Positions 47,101 through 59,100 of a stretch of 64,000 nucleotides of DNA are shown here, in pieces (position 1 is the first letter of the stretch; every line of letters starts with the position of its first letter). The notes beneath the pieces are model-generated. The model did no database searches. It worked only from the letters and a program-made list of their open reading frames with translations, and had not been told where the DNA came from. Source of the stretch: Paroedura picta (lineage: Eukaryota > Chordata > Lepidosauria > Squamata > Gekkonidae); the NCBI RefSeq assembly GCF_049243985.1, contig NC_135381.1:26770345-26834344 (forward strand), given 5' to 3'. The position numbers and the translations under genes are program-made.

Positions 47101-50100
47101 GCCGTATGTTCAACTGAAAAAAACTTTTTTTAAAAAAGCAGGCAGAGATGCAGATGTTACCTTCAAGCCAAAACATTTGTCCACCCCCGAAGATGTCAAA
47201 GATTAAACCTGGTGCCTTCTGCACATAAGGCCTGGTGCTTTCCCAGTGAGCCACACTTGTTCCTGCAGACAAAACTCAAGTGAAGAATTAAACTCCCAAC
47301 ATTTGAAGAGATGGGCATCATAAATCTTTTAAAAATTACCAAATTAGTAAGGAAGATTTGATAGTGGTCAACTGGAGGTGAAGTCCAAGAGAATTAGAAG
47401 TTCCATGAAAAGATACCAAACAGCATAAAGAGGTCTCTGGATTCTTCACTCTCCATAATAGCTTACTAGGTGACTGTTCCAATCACATACTCTCCATCTA
47501 ACCTACCTTGAAAGACTGTTGTGAGGATAAAATGGATAAGAATGATGCAAGCTGCATTAGGTGCCCATTGGGGGGAATGAATGCAAATAAAGCAATAAAT
47601 AATTTGTTTTAATCTGGTACATCAGTTTATCTATAAGGGACAGTACAGTCCACTGATTTAAATAGATTTAAAAGGGTGTAATGCAGCTTAGACTGTAAAT
47701 GGCCCTCAGTCTCTCCTACTGAGTTTTTATTGGGGTATTGAGAAAAATACATATGGGAAAACAGATCAGCTTTCTTTGGCACATGACTCTTATACACAAC
47801 CTGTTCAAAAGCAAGGTGAACCTCCTTTTTAACAAACGTGAAATGCCTAGAATATTTTAAATCAAGCTTGCAAGTGTACTATTATGAGGGGGAGGGTGTT
47901 TTTAATGTAGCAGTTTTAATGTAACTATGTAAATAGGTCCCACAAAAGTTACTAACTTGCAGAGTTAGTAATGTTAACCTTTTGTGGTGAATCAGTAGCG
48001 ATGGGGGTGGGGGGAGGCAGGAGGATGATTGTACCATTTTACAAAATCTGCCTGGACTGTTCAGCTGGAGCCAGTTCTTTACTCGCCACTGGCAGCTGGA
48101 CTAATTGAGTCAAAGAGGCCTAAGGGGTACATTCGCACTTCACATGATGTTGGGCTGCAACCCTTTGCTTTGTATCAGCAGCCAGCCCCACTCCAAGGTA
48201 AGCTTTTTGCTTGGGGTGAGGTGAGGCATGATCGGGGATTATAAAATTATGCATGTGGTGCAGAAAGTAGGTAGAACTTTTTTTCTCCATGTCTCATAAT
48301 ATTAGAACTTGGGGACACCCACTGCAGTTGATGGGCAATATCATTTTTCAAGATGGCTGGATAAGATGTGAAAACTGACAGCTCCTACTAACACCTAAGA
48401 AAACTGCCAAGAAGCCCGCTGAAATTCTATGAAATTGTCCAAAATACTAAACTAACTAAAATATCATATCATATATCACATCATCCTATCATCATACTAA
48501 TAAATAAAACAAAGTGAACTTCAGAAAACTAGCAAAGAAACCATGGCCTGAAACAAGTCCCTCCCGCATTGTAAAGGTAAAGGTAAAGGTATCCCCTGTG
48601 CAAGCACCGGGTCATGTCTGACCCTTGGGATGACGCCCTCTAGCGTTTTCATGGCAGACTCAATACGGGGTGGTTTGCCAGTGCCTTCCCCAGTCATTAC
48701 CGTTTACCCCCCAGCAAGCTGGGTACTCCCGCACTGACTCCCACTCAAAAAGGAAGAAACGAACAAAAGAATACGGAAGATACAGAAGAAAAAAAGACAA
48801 AAAATAAAGAGAAAGAAAACACAGCAGGAAGAAATTAAGGAACCAAGATCTCAAGAGAGATAAGGTACCAAGGTGATTCACCTCCAGGCCACCTACTATC
48901 ATAACCCCTCGCAAGGCCACAACACAAACCAGTAGCCAGGGCATTGACTCAGCCCAGCCTCCACACTCAACAGCTGCTGCCCGGACCCAACCAACCACCG
49001 AGACAACCAATGGCCATTCACAAGGAAACCTCCAATTCACCACCACTGGCTGGTGCTGTCTGTGAGTCCAAGTCACCCACCGATGCCTGCCACCAAGCAC
49101 CGGGAGACTGACCACTGCCCCCCCCCTCACAGCTGCATTACCCAGCCTGCCATCCCGGTGGAAGCACCAAGACAGAAAGAACTGTCCCCCTCCCTAGCAG
49201 AGAAGCATCCACCACGGGGGCCATCCATAGACCCAGCAGTGAGGAGGACCATGAGGACTGAGAGAAGGGAGGCAGTGAGGAGAGTGATGTAAATGAACCT
49301 GCCCACCAGAGGAGCATCCACCGCGGGGCCTGTCCATTGGCCCAGCGGTGAGGAGGACCCTGGGGATGGTGAGGAGGGAAGCAGCGAGGGTGATGGTGAA
49401 AATAGCCCAAGAGGACTAGGAAAACCACTAAGGGAGGGAAAGCAAGAGAGGGAGAGGTATAAAATAATGGAAAAGGAATGGGGGAGGGGGTGTTGGAAAA
49501 AAACAACCAGGGGATCAAACTCAGAAGGACGCAGTCTGCAGGGAGTGAAAATGGCCAAAAAGTTGGAAAGATTGGAAAATATTAAATGGGGGAAGGGGAG
49601 GAAAACAAACAAAAATACTAAAGAGGAATGAAGGAGGCCAAAGAACACCAAGGGCCAGCCCTCTTTGGGCCTTTTGGGCCTCCAAATAACATGAAGACTA
49701 ACATAATTTGCAGGGGGAAATAGCCATGCGCATAAAAATATCTGCAGGCAAATATTAAACCCACAACACGCCCCTATGTTGAATTCGAACTGACACTAAT
49801 CTAACAAATACAGAATAAACCGAATGGAAAGAAATCATTACTTAAATACTACTAAGATATACAAAATTGAATCTGATGGAAACTGTTTATACCGACCTAC
49901 AAAATGAATTGTACTGCCATGAAACCAATTATAAAATACTAAATTGATTGTGAAACAAAATCAATACCCTATGATTTTCCTAATCACTGACCCAGATAAA
50001 CATTATCCAACCACATTATACACCTCCTCCACCCACACAATACACAACTAGAAAACAAAATAGTTCAAGATATCAGTTAAGAAGATCAGAGCTAACTCTC

Positions 50101-50113
50101 TCTCTCCTTCTCT

Positions 50114-50165
<52 letters not shown>

Positions 50166-53100
50166 AAACATGCCTAGAAGGGAAAACCAACCTACACAAA
50201 TAAATGAATTAATCTAACATAAAAAGGTAAAGGTATCCCCTGTGCAAGCAACGAGTCATGTCTGACCCTTGGGGTGACACCCTCCAGCGTTTTCATGGCA
50301 GACTCAATACGGGGTGGTTTGCCAGTGCCTTCCCCAGTCATTACCGTTTACTCCCCAGCAAGCTGGGTACTCATTTTACCAACCTCGGAAGGATGGAAGG
50401 CTGAGTCAACCTTGAGCCGGCTGCTGGGATTGAACTCCCAGCCTCATGGGCAAAGCTTTCAGACTGCATGACTGCTGCCTTACCACTCTGCGCCACAAGA
50501 GGCTCTTAATCTAACATGGAGGAAGACAAATTAGCCATACATGATCAGAACAAAGGGAAGAGAAAAAAAGGAGGAAATGTCAGGTCAGAATATAGAAACA
50601 GGAAGCGGAAAAAATAATAACAATGAATGTTCCACAAAATCAGAGCAAACATGATATTAGCTGTGAGGCATTTGCAAGCTACCTTCCAGATAAAGTCTCC
50701 ACTTTCCACCATGACCTTCTGCCAACTTAAGACATAGAAAAAGAAATAGAGACCCCTTGGCCACCTTTGAAGGAAACACTAGGTGGCTTGAAATAGCTCT
50801 TGCTGACCAAAGCGGACAGGATACTGACTTCGAGGAGGCCAACCACATGCCCCCTAGGTTCCTGACCCTCATGGCTGATTAAAAAAGGCCAGATGAGAGG
50901 ATAGGGACCCCCCCCAGGAGATAATTAGCTTCTCCCTCTCCACAATCCGATATCTTTATGCGCCCTCTCGCCCAGCTGATAAGAAGGTGTGGACTGGGAT
51001 GTCACCAATTCACAGATGACACTCAGCTTTTCCTCATGAAGGACAGCCCCTCTGATACCCCCAGACTCATTAGCCAGATGTCTGGAAGCAGTGACGGGCT
51101 GGCTCAAACATAGCCATTTGAAGCTTAATCCTTCACAGACTAAGGTCCTGTGGTTCTGTAGGAAAGGTCCAGGCAAGGAAGCATACTTGCCCTACCGAGA
51201 TGGGGTGCAACTATCAGTTGCACATTCAGCTAGGAACCTGGACATGATCTTTGACACCTCCATCTCCATGGAGATGCAAGTCACAAGAGTTGCAAGGCTA
51301 GAGTTCTTCCACCTGCACCAAGCTTACTACTAGAACCCTACCTGGAGCCAGAACACCTAGCTACAGTGATCCAGGTGACGGTCACCTCTAGGCTAGATTA
51401 CTACAGGAGGAGAGCCAGTTTGGTGTAGTGGTTAGGAGTGCGGACTTCTAATCTGGCATGCCAGGTTCAATTCTGCTCTCCCCCACATGCAACCAGCTGG
51501 GTGACCTTGGGCTCGCCACGGCACTGATAAAACTGTTCAGACCAGGCAGTGATATCAGCGCTCTCTCATCCTCACCTACCCCACAGGGTGTATGTTGTGG
51601 GGAGAGGAATGGGAATGCGACTGTAAGCTGCTTTGAGCCTCCTTCGGGTAGGGAAAAGCGGCATATAAGAACCAACTCTTATTCTTCTTCTACAATTCAC
51701 TGTACACGGGCCTACCTTTATCCCTGACCCAGAAACTATAACTGGTCCAGAATGCAGCAGCCAGGATGCTTATGAGAACACTTTGGAGGGCCCACATCCA
51801 GCCTGCACTCCAACAGCTCCACTGGTTACCAGTTGAATATCAGATCAGCCTTAAGGTTCTGGTAATCACCTTCAAGGCTATATGTGGTCTGGGCCCTGAA
51901 TATCTGAGGGACTGCTTCTCCACATATGCCTTCCAAAGAGCACTATGCTCTGCAGGCACCAACAAGCTGGCAATCCCTGGCCCCACAGAGGCTTGTCTGG
52001 CCTCAACCAGGGCTTTCTCCATCCTGGCCCCACCTGGTAGAATGAGCTCCCAAAGAGATCAGGGCGCTGCCAGAACCAAAACAGTTCTGCAAGGCCTGCA
52101 GAATGGAGCTCTTCTACCAGGCTTTTGGTTGAGGCCAATGAAGCAATTCCATCAATCCGAGCCCAGAGACCCCTCTCACCACCAACTACATCCCGCAGGT
52201 AGGTGTGTCAAACCCCAGCACTGAAATAACATACAGCAGCGATCTGTAAAGTCATAATGTTATAATTAAATGTTTAACAGCCTGTTGCTTTGAGCTCTAC
52301 TGTTAGAAATACTATATGTTCTCAAATTATTATATGTTCTCAATGACGATGTTCTTCGTACTGCACCATGAATTTCACTGTAAACTGCTCTGAGCCGCAG
52401 AGCAGGGGGTATATAAAGGCATGTATTTATTTATTTTATTACATTTATTTAATAATTCCCTTCGGACAAAATGAAGTGCTGCGTTATTCAACAAACATCA
52501 TTAGGTTTTAAAAGGGATTTGATTGATTCATGGACATGACACCTACCAATGACTACCAGCAAGCCATTATAATACCAGAACTAAGAGGCAAAATTGGAAG
52601 ACTTGGCCCCTCTGACGTATTGCTGGCCTTCCAGGGCAAATGGTTGGCTGTTGTGTAAAGCGGGATGCTAGATTAGGTGAATGACTGGTCTGATCCAGTT
52701 GGGCTTTTTTTAATTCAACCTTACATTTTTGGTAGCTGTGTACCCACAGCTAGGAGTGTGACAACTTCAAGTACCTCTCCTTTTACCAAATTCCCATTCC
52801 TTGTTACATCTCTTTATAGTCCCTATTAACATGCGGAATGCATTTAAAAAAAAAAATCTTTATTTTTATATAGTAATAAATTATACATTGTGTATAACAG
52901 CAGCTCAGGGATGTTCAAAACACAGACATTTTAGAACTAGTGTGCCAGCAACACCTTTCAGATCACGGCTATCTTTCATATTCTTGCTGCTTTTCTCTTG
53001 GCTGCCTGCATCATGAGCTGCTCAATGTTCTGGTTACCTGTTTGAAAGAACTTTGTGTGAAAAGATGCAGTCCCATTCTATAGTTCCATGTTTTTGTCAA

Positions 53101-56100
53101 CTTTGCCACCTTAATCTCTTGCACGTATGTCGGCATATGAAAGTCTATAAAGATGGGGCAGAACAAACCTCTAAGGAGGGAGTTCTCTTACTTCAGTGCC
53201 AGGGCTTAGAATACTTTATGTACTTTCAACAGTGACTGTCTCCTTTATTCAAATAGGTAACCTTGTTGGTCTGAAGTAGCACAATAAAATCAGAGTCCAA
53301 TAGCACCTTTAAGACCAACAAAGATTTGTTCAAGATTTACTCACACCTTGAATAAATCTTTGTTGGTCTTAAAAGTGCTACTGGACTCTGATTTTATTGT
53401 CTCCTTTATGTGAGTACAATGGGGCGGGAACAGGTCTATTTTTGTCTCTGAAAATTGCACTATATTTATTTATTTAGATTTGCGTAGGCTGAGAAACCCA
53501 GGCATTTCTGGGAGCTCACCCTTCTTTTTCTTCCCTGGAGATATTCCATGCCTTTATTACAGGAAGATGGATTCAAATATGTAGCCGTTTTGGTCTGAAA
53601 CAGCCAAACAAAGTTTGAGCCCAGCTGAACAATGCTTTATTCAAGGTGTAAGCTTTTGTGTGCGAACACACTTCATCAGTCTGTATCTAAAGAAGAAGAA
53701 GAAGAAGAGTTGGTTCTTATATGCCACTTTTCTCTACCCGAAGGAGGCTCAAAGTGGTTTCCAATCACCTTCTCTTTCCTCTCCCCACAACTGACACCCT
53801 GTGGGGTGGGTGAGGCTGAGAGAGCCCTGATATTACTGCTCAGTCAGAACAGCTCTCTCAGTGCTGTGGCTAGGCCAAGGTTACCCAGCTGGCTGCATGT
53901 GGGGGAGTGCAGAATTGAACCTGGCTCGTCAGATTAAAGTCCGCACTCTTAACCACTACACCAAACTGCCAAGTGGGCATGCGCATAGACACTTCTACCT
54001 TGCATAAAACTTTGTTCTTAAGGGTGGCACTGGACTCAAACTTTGCATTATTATAGGAAGTAACAACAGACAGAAACTGTAAGTTAGCAACAGATTTTTC
54101 TCCAACTCCGTGCAGTGTCTCACTTAGGCTTGCCAGCTCTGGGTTGGGAAATACCTAGAGATTTTGGGGGTGGAGCCTGAGGATTTGGCGAGGGACTTCA
54201 ATGGGATATGATGCTTTCAAGTCCAACTTCCAAAGTAGCTGTTTTCCCCATCTGAACTGTCACCTGGGGATCAGTTGTGATAGCAGAAGGTCTTTAGGCC
54301 ACACCTGGAGGTTGCCAATCCTAGTCTCAGTTTATGTGTATTTGTGGACCTTGCTGGATAAACAGTACTGGACTTTGACGCTGGTAATAATAAACTACTT
54401 ACACCAATGTAATGTTGCTGCTATCCAATAGTCTGTAGACAGTATAATGGGCAAATATAGCAATTTAGTCTAGAGGAAGATATATTTCTAGGAGAACACT
54501 AGGCTACCCCCTACTACTTTTATTTCCTCCTTCCCCTTCAGCTCATCCTTATCAATTGTTGCTCTTAATATTTGTGAAACAGCCCTGGGGGTGGAGAGTG
54601 TCCTAGCTGTCCTAGATGGAATTGAGCCAATCAGGGTGCAGCCAGCTTCGCTGATTGACCCTCCCTCTCCAGCTCCTGCCTTCCTTCCCTGGACGCTAGC
54701 CACTTTGCTCTCAGTCACCTGAGAGACACACACAGAGACACAGAGAGCCCTGCCAAACCGCAAACCAGCCCTGATTACCTTCTATGGTTCCTGCTGTGAG
54801 AGACAGACAGAGACAAACTGCAAACGAGCCCAGAACTGCAAACGACCTTTGCTTCCCTGCTACCAAGTAGCCTCCTATGGCTCCTGCCATGAGAGAGAGA
54901 GATCTTGGGACTTGGGAATGTTCAGCCTGGAGAAGAGGAGGTTGAGAGGGGACATGATTGCTGTCTTGTATTTGAAGGGTTGTCATTGAAGTAGGGCAAG
55001 GAGCAGCAGAGGACAAGGCCCGCAGTAATGGCTTTAAACTATGTGTAGAAAGGTACTAGCTAGATTTTTTTTGGGGGGGGGGTTATAGAAGAGTTCAATG
55101 GTGGAATCAATTGCCTTAGGAGGTGGTCAGTTCCCCCTCACTGACAGTCTTTAAGCAGCAGCTAGACAGATACTTGGTCTGGGGAAGGGTGCATGCACAC
55201 GAAAACTCATACTTTGAATGAATCTTTGTCTTAAAGGTGCCATTGGACTCAAGTTTTGTTGTGCTACTTCAGGTCAACACAGCTATCCACTTGAACCTAG
55301 ACAGATACCTATCCTGGATGATTTAGGTTGATCCTCCACTGAGCAGAGGTTTGGACTAGATAGCCTGTATGGCCCCTTCCAACTATCATTCTATGATTCT
55401 TCTATGATTTTAAACCGATAATATAGGCTGCAATCCTTCTGTGCTTTTCAGAATGCTTTTCTGAACATGCTATTGGGTAGCACCGGAGGGGGGGGGGCTC
55501 TGATTGGCTCTCACTTGGAGGACCCTACCCCAGTATGAGCCACTCACAGGATACGCTGCTTGTCAACAGCACAGAAGCTGGATAGTGTGCTGTGTTGCTA
55601 CCCCGCTGCTCTCCCCCACTGCATCCTGCTGGGTAGGGCCTTCCACCCCCACAATGATTATCTCCCCGACCCGTCACCCCCCTCTATGGCCTCCCAGTCA
55701 CTCTTGAGCCAGTTTGGTGTAGTGGTTAGGAGTGCGGACTTCTAATCTGGCATGCCGGGTTCGATTCTGCGCTCCCCCACATGCAACCAGCTGGGTGACC
55801 TTGGGCTCGCCACAGCACTGATAAAACTGTTCTGACCAGGCAGTGATATCAGGGCTCTCTCAGCCTCACCCACCTCACAGGGTGTCTGTTGTGGGGAGAG
55901 GAATGGGAAGGCGACTGTAAGCCGCTTTGAGCCTCCTTCGGGTAGGGAAAAGCGGCATATAAGAACCAACTCTTCTTCTTTTTCCCACTGACCTCCCTGC
56001 TGAAAACCAACAGGGAAGCCCTGTTGGTTCCCGCCCCCTCCCAAAATCTGCTGCGATCCCTGACCCACCACCACCCTCCTCACCTTTCCTGCCCACAGCC

Positions 56101-59100
56101 AATGGAGAAGGCCCTGTGCCCTTTTCATGCTCCCTGGCCCACCATGATTCCTGACCCATCCCTGCTCACTGGGAGCCCAGGGAATGCCCTCCTGCCGTAA
56201 TTTGTGTTTCCTGCCCCTCTCTTGCCAACCTACTGACTGCTGGGGTCTGTGCCTCCTGCCACTCCCATGGCCCTCCTGGCCTCCAGAGAAGGGAGCAGAA
56301 GCTATGATGTGTGCCCCCCAACAGCTTCCTGGATGCCAGGGCTGCCCTGCTTGTTTTTAAAATAAGCTTCCCTTCTAGCCTGTAGTTAACCAGCACAGTT
56401 GTGTGTGCTCTTCATAGTCTGTCCACAGAGAATCCCTTTGAATAAGCCCATCCCTTTGGATGATCTGAGCTTTTCCTCTAGGGAGGCAAGTGTGTCAGTT
56501 TCCCAAGCCCTTTCTTCTTTGGAAGAATGTAGCAGTGAAACTCAGAAGAAACAGAATTGCCACTAACATGCTGGGAGCTTTAAGGGCTGTTGAGTTTACA
56601 TTTTTATCTCTTTTGATTTACGAGTAAGCAATTATTTGCACGTGTCCCTGTGTCAACCTAGCCCTAAAAGGATTCCATGTTCTTATTTTAGATTTCAGAT
56701 TAAATGAAATGAACTCCTTGAGTTCTGCCTTGGAACTTCTTTCTCTAATCCCTCATTATCAAGATAGGACAGTCCAGGGCTGATTCTGCATTTACTTTGT
56801 TTTTTCCGTTGTGCATCCTGCTGAATTCAGATTGATTTGCACCTGATTGGGGAAGCTCATAGTGGGGAGGGGAGCCAAGCACAGCAGGGGTATCTTTTTT
56901 TTCTTGGACGGGAGAGGGGGGAACAGAAGAGGATTTGAGACAGCAGAGGAGGGGGGAATAAATCCAAGAGGCAAATCTCTGCTGAGAGAAGTTAGGGCTT
57001 CTGAAGCGCAGTCACTTTAAGACAAGCCTTGCAACCGGGAACCAGGAAGTCTTTGAACTGACGCCCTGGCCAATTAGGGAAGGCAGCTTTGCTATGAGAC
57101 CCAGGGAAGGAATTCGCATAAAGCAGAAATCTGCACACTTACTGATGGTGATTTTTCAAATATCGAGGTTTATATCCACTTCTGGATATTGCGGGGGAAA
57201 GGTAGGGTCACTCTGGATCAATCATGAATGTTGCAGAGGGGAAATTTAAAGTGCTCAAAATCAAAATGGAAATAGAATTCAGTGTAGATGGCAGGGATTT
57301 ATTTGAGCTGGGAATGGATAAAAAGCCCCATGCAGACTACACCCTAGTCTTTCTAAAAAATATAGTTTCAAAATATTCTTATTCTAAATGGGCCAACAAA
57401 ACACATGTATCCACGAAGCTGTCTTATATTGGCAGACCATCAAGGTTAGTATAGTCTACTGGTCACCATCTGTACCTCTCCGAAGTTTTTTGATCTCACT
57501 ATCTGACAACATGATGTAGTGGCACCTAACCTGGAGAACCTAGTTTAATTCTCACTCCTTCACTACATATAGCCATCTTGATGACCTTGGGCTAGTCATA
57601 GTTCTTTTAGTTCTCTTAGTGTTGTTCTCACAGAGCAGTTCTCTTAGAGCTCTCTCAGCCTCACCTACTTCACAGGGTGTCTGCTGTGGGGCGGAGGAAG
57701 AGAAGGCAATTGTAAGCTGAGAGAGACTTCTTTGGATAATGAAAATTTGGGTATAAAAAACAGCTCTTTTTCGTCATCTTATTCTTTTAAACAACAATTG
57801 AACCTGGGACCTTCTCCAGACAAAGACGATACTCTACTACTAAGCCAGGCTCCTCCCCATGTTTATGAATTCAATTATTTAAGTGCTGCTTCTTGGAACA
57901 AAAATGCCCCCACCCCAAAGCAGCTTACAAAATGCTAGAAAGACACAATTTTTAATTGCAAATACACAAATGGCATTTCCACACATTATTAAAAACAGCG
58001 TTATGCCAGCTGAATAGCGTAATGCTAAATAGAATCACTCCTTCCGGCCCCTCCTCACCTTTTAACTGTCTTGCTCTCCTCTGCCACCATTTCATGCTGC
58101 TCACCCTCCACAAGTGCTGTTGGAAATGGTGGAAGAAAGCAACACGCTTTATAAGCGACTCTTTTCTGCCCGTCAATCAAACTGGGCAGCCAGTCTCCTT
58201 TCTCCATGCTTTAAAGCGCCTGCGATGCTTGCTATTATTTTTTAAATTCAATACTTCTTAGCTGAAACGCGTATACATCATAGATGCATAGTGCTTTTTA
58301 TTGCCACTCCTTATGGGATCATGACTCTTGCTTCTTTTAAAAATGAATCTCATTCTTGATTGGGGTGTGGGAAGCCTAGAGGGGCATGCTTTGTACTACA
58401 ACTTTGGGGGACATTTGGGGGGGGGGCTTTGCCTGCATGCTTGTACTCCTATTTGTTGCTCCAGGCAGTTTTTTTTTTTAATGTAAAAAAAATAATCCCA
58501 TCCTTGGGAGAAGGAAGAGGGAGGCGGGTTCAAGAGCGGAACATTGGAGGCAGAGATAGCGCTTCTTCGCCTCCAGGCAGCAGTTTTATTTGCATTTAGG
58601 CATGCCAAAGCCCTTTCATTTCAGTGGACTTAACTCTCCTGGTCAATTCTTTGGAATTTTGACTGCTGTGCCATGTTTCTAATCCTGATGGTTCCTGGAA
58701 GGCTGCTAGATCAACAGTGCATTCCTGTGCAGCATTACTTAGTCTGTCCACTGCATTTGCACCAGAGTAATTCTGCACAGAGTTGCATTGTGACAAAACT
58801 GCACCATGCATTCTTAAGAAAGATTATTCAGACGTAAACTCCACTAATTGTAATGATGCTTACTTTGAAATGGGCATGGAAAGGACTGAAGCTTTAGTTC
58901 ATCAATTAGTGAGAGGGACTGTTAATCCACCAAAGACAATTTAATCAATGAGGTTGAGGCCCATGCCTTTATTTTATTTTCAAAAATTATCTTGGATCTA
59001 GTAGGTAATCGTAAAAAGGAGCTACAAGAGAAAATTCCAACAACAAGGGGCAGCTTTTGTTTATGCCTTTTTTAACAACCTGAAACTTCTTTCTGTAGCT

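Noticed and set aside
49053-49631. Two adjacent plus-strand ORFs, 79 and 112 codons
   Set aside because: Low-complexity acidic/basic frames in an unclassified block with a tandem duplication; no support as a gene.
50096-50164. Regularly spaced short repeat that might suggest a CRISPR-like array
   Set aside because: Simple CT/CA microsatellite without spacers, in vertebrate DNA.
50440-50505. Possible tRNA gene (A and B boxes)
   Set aside because: Head of a tRNA-derived SINE with a target duplication; no acceptor-stem pairing typical of a real tRNA was seen.
51766-52224. 152-codon ORF
   Set aside because: End of an L2 reverse transcriptase (LQQLHWLPVEYQISLK), a LINE fragment.
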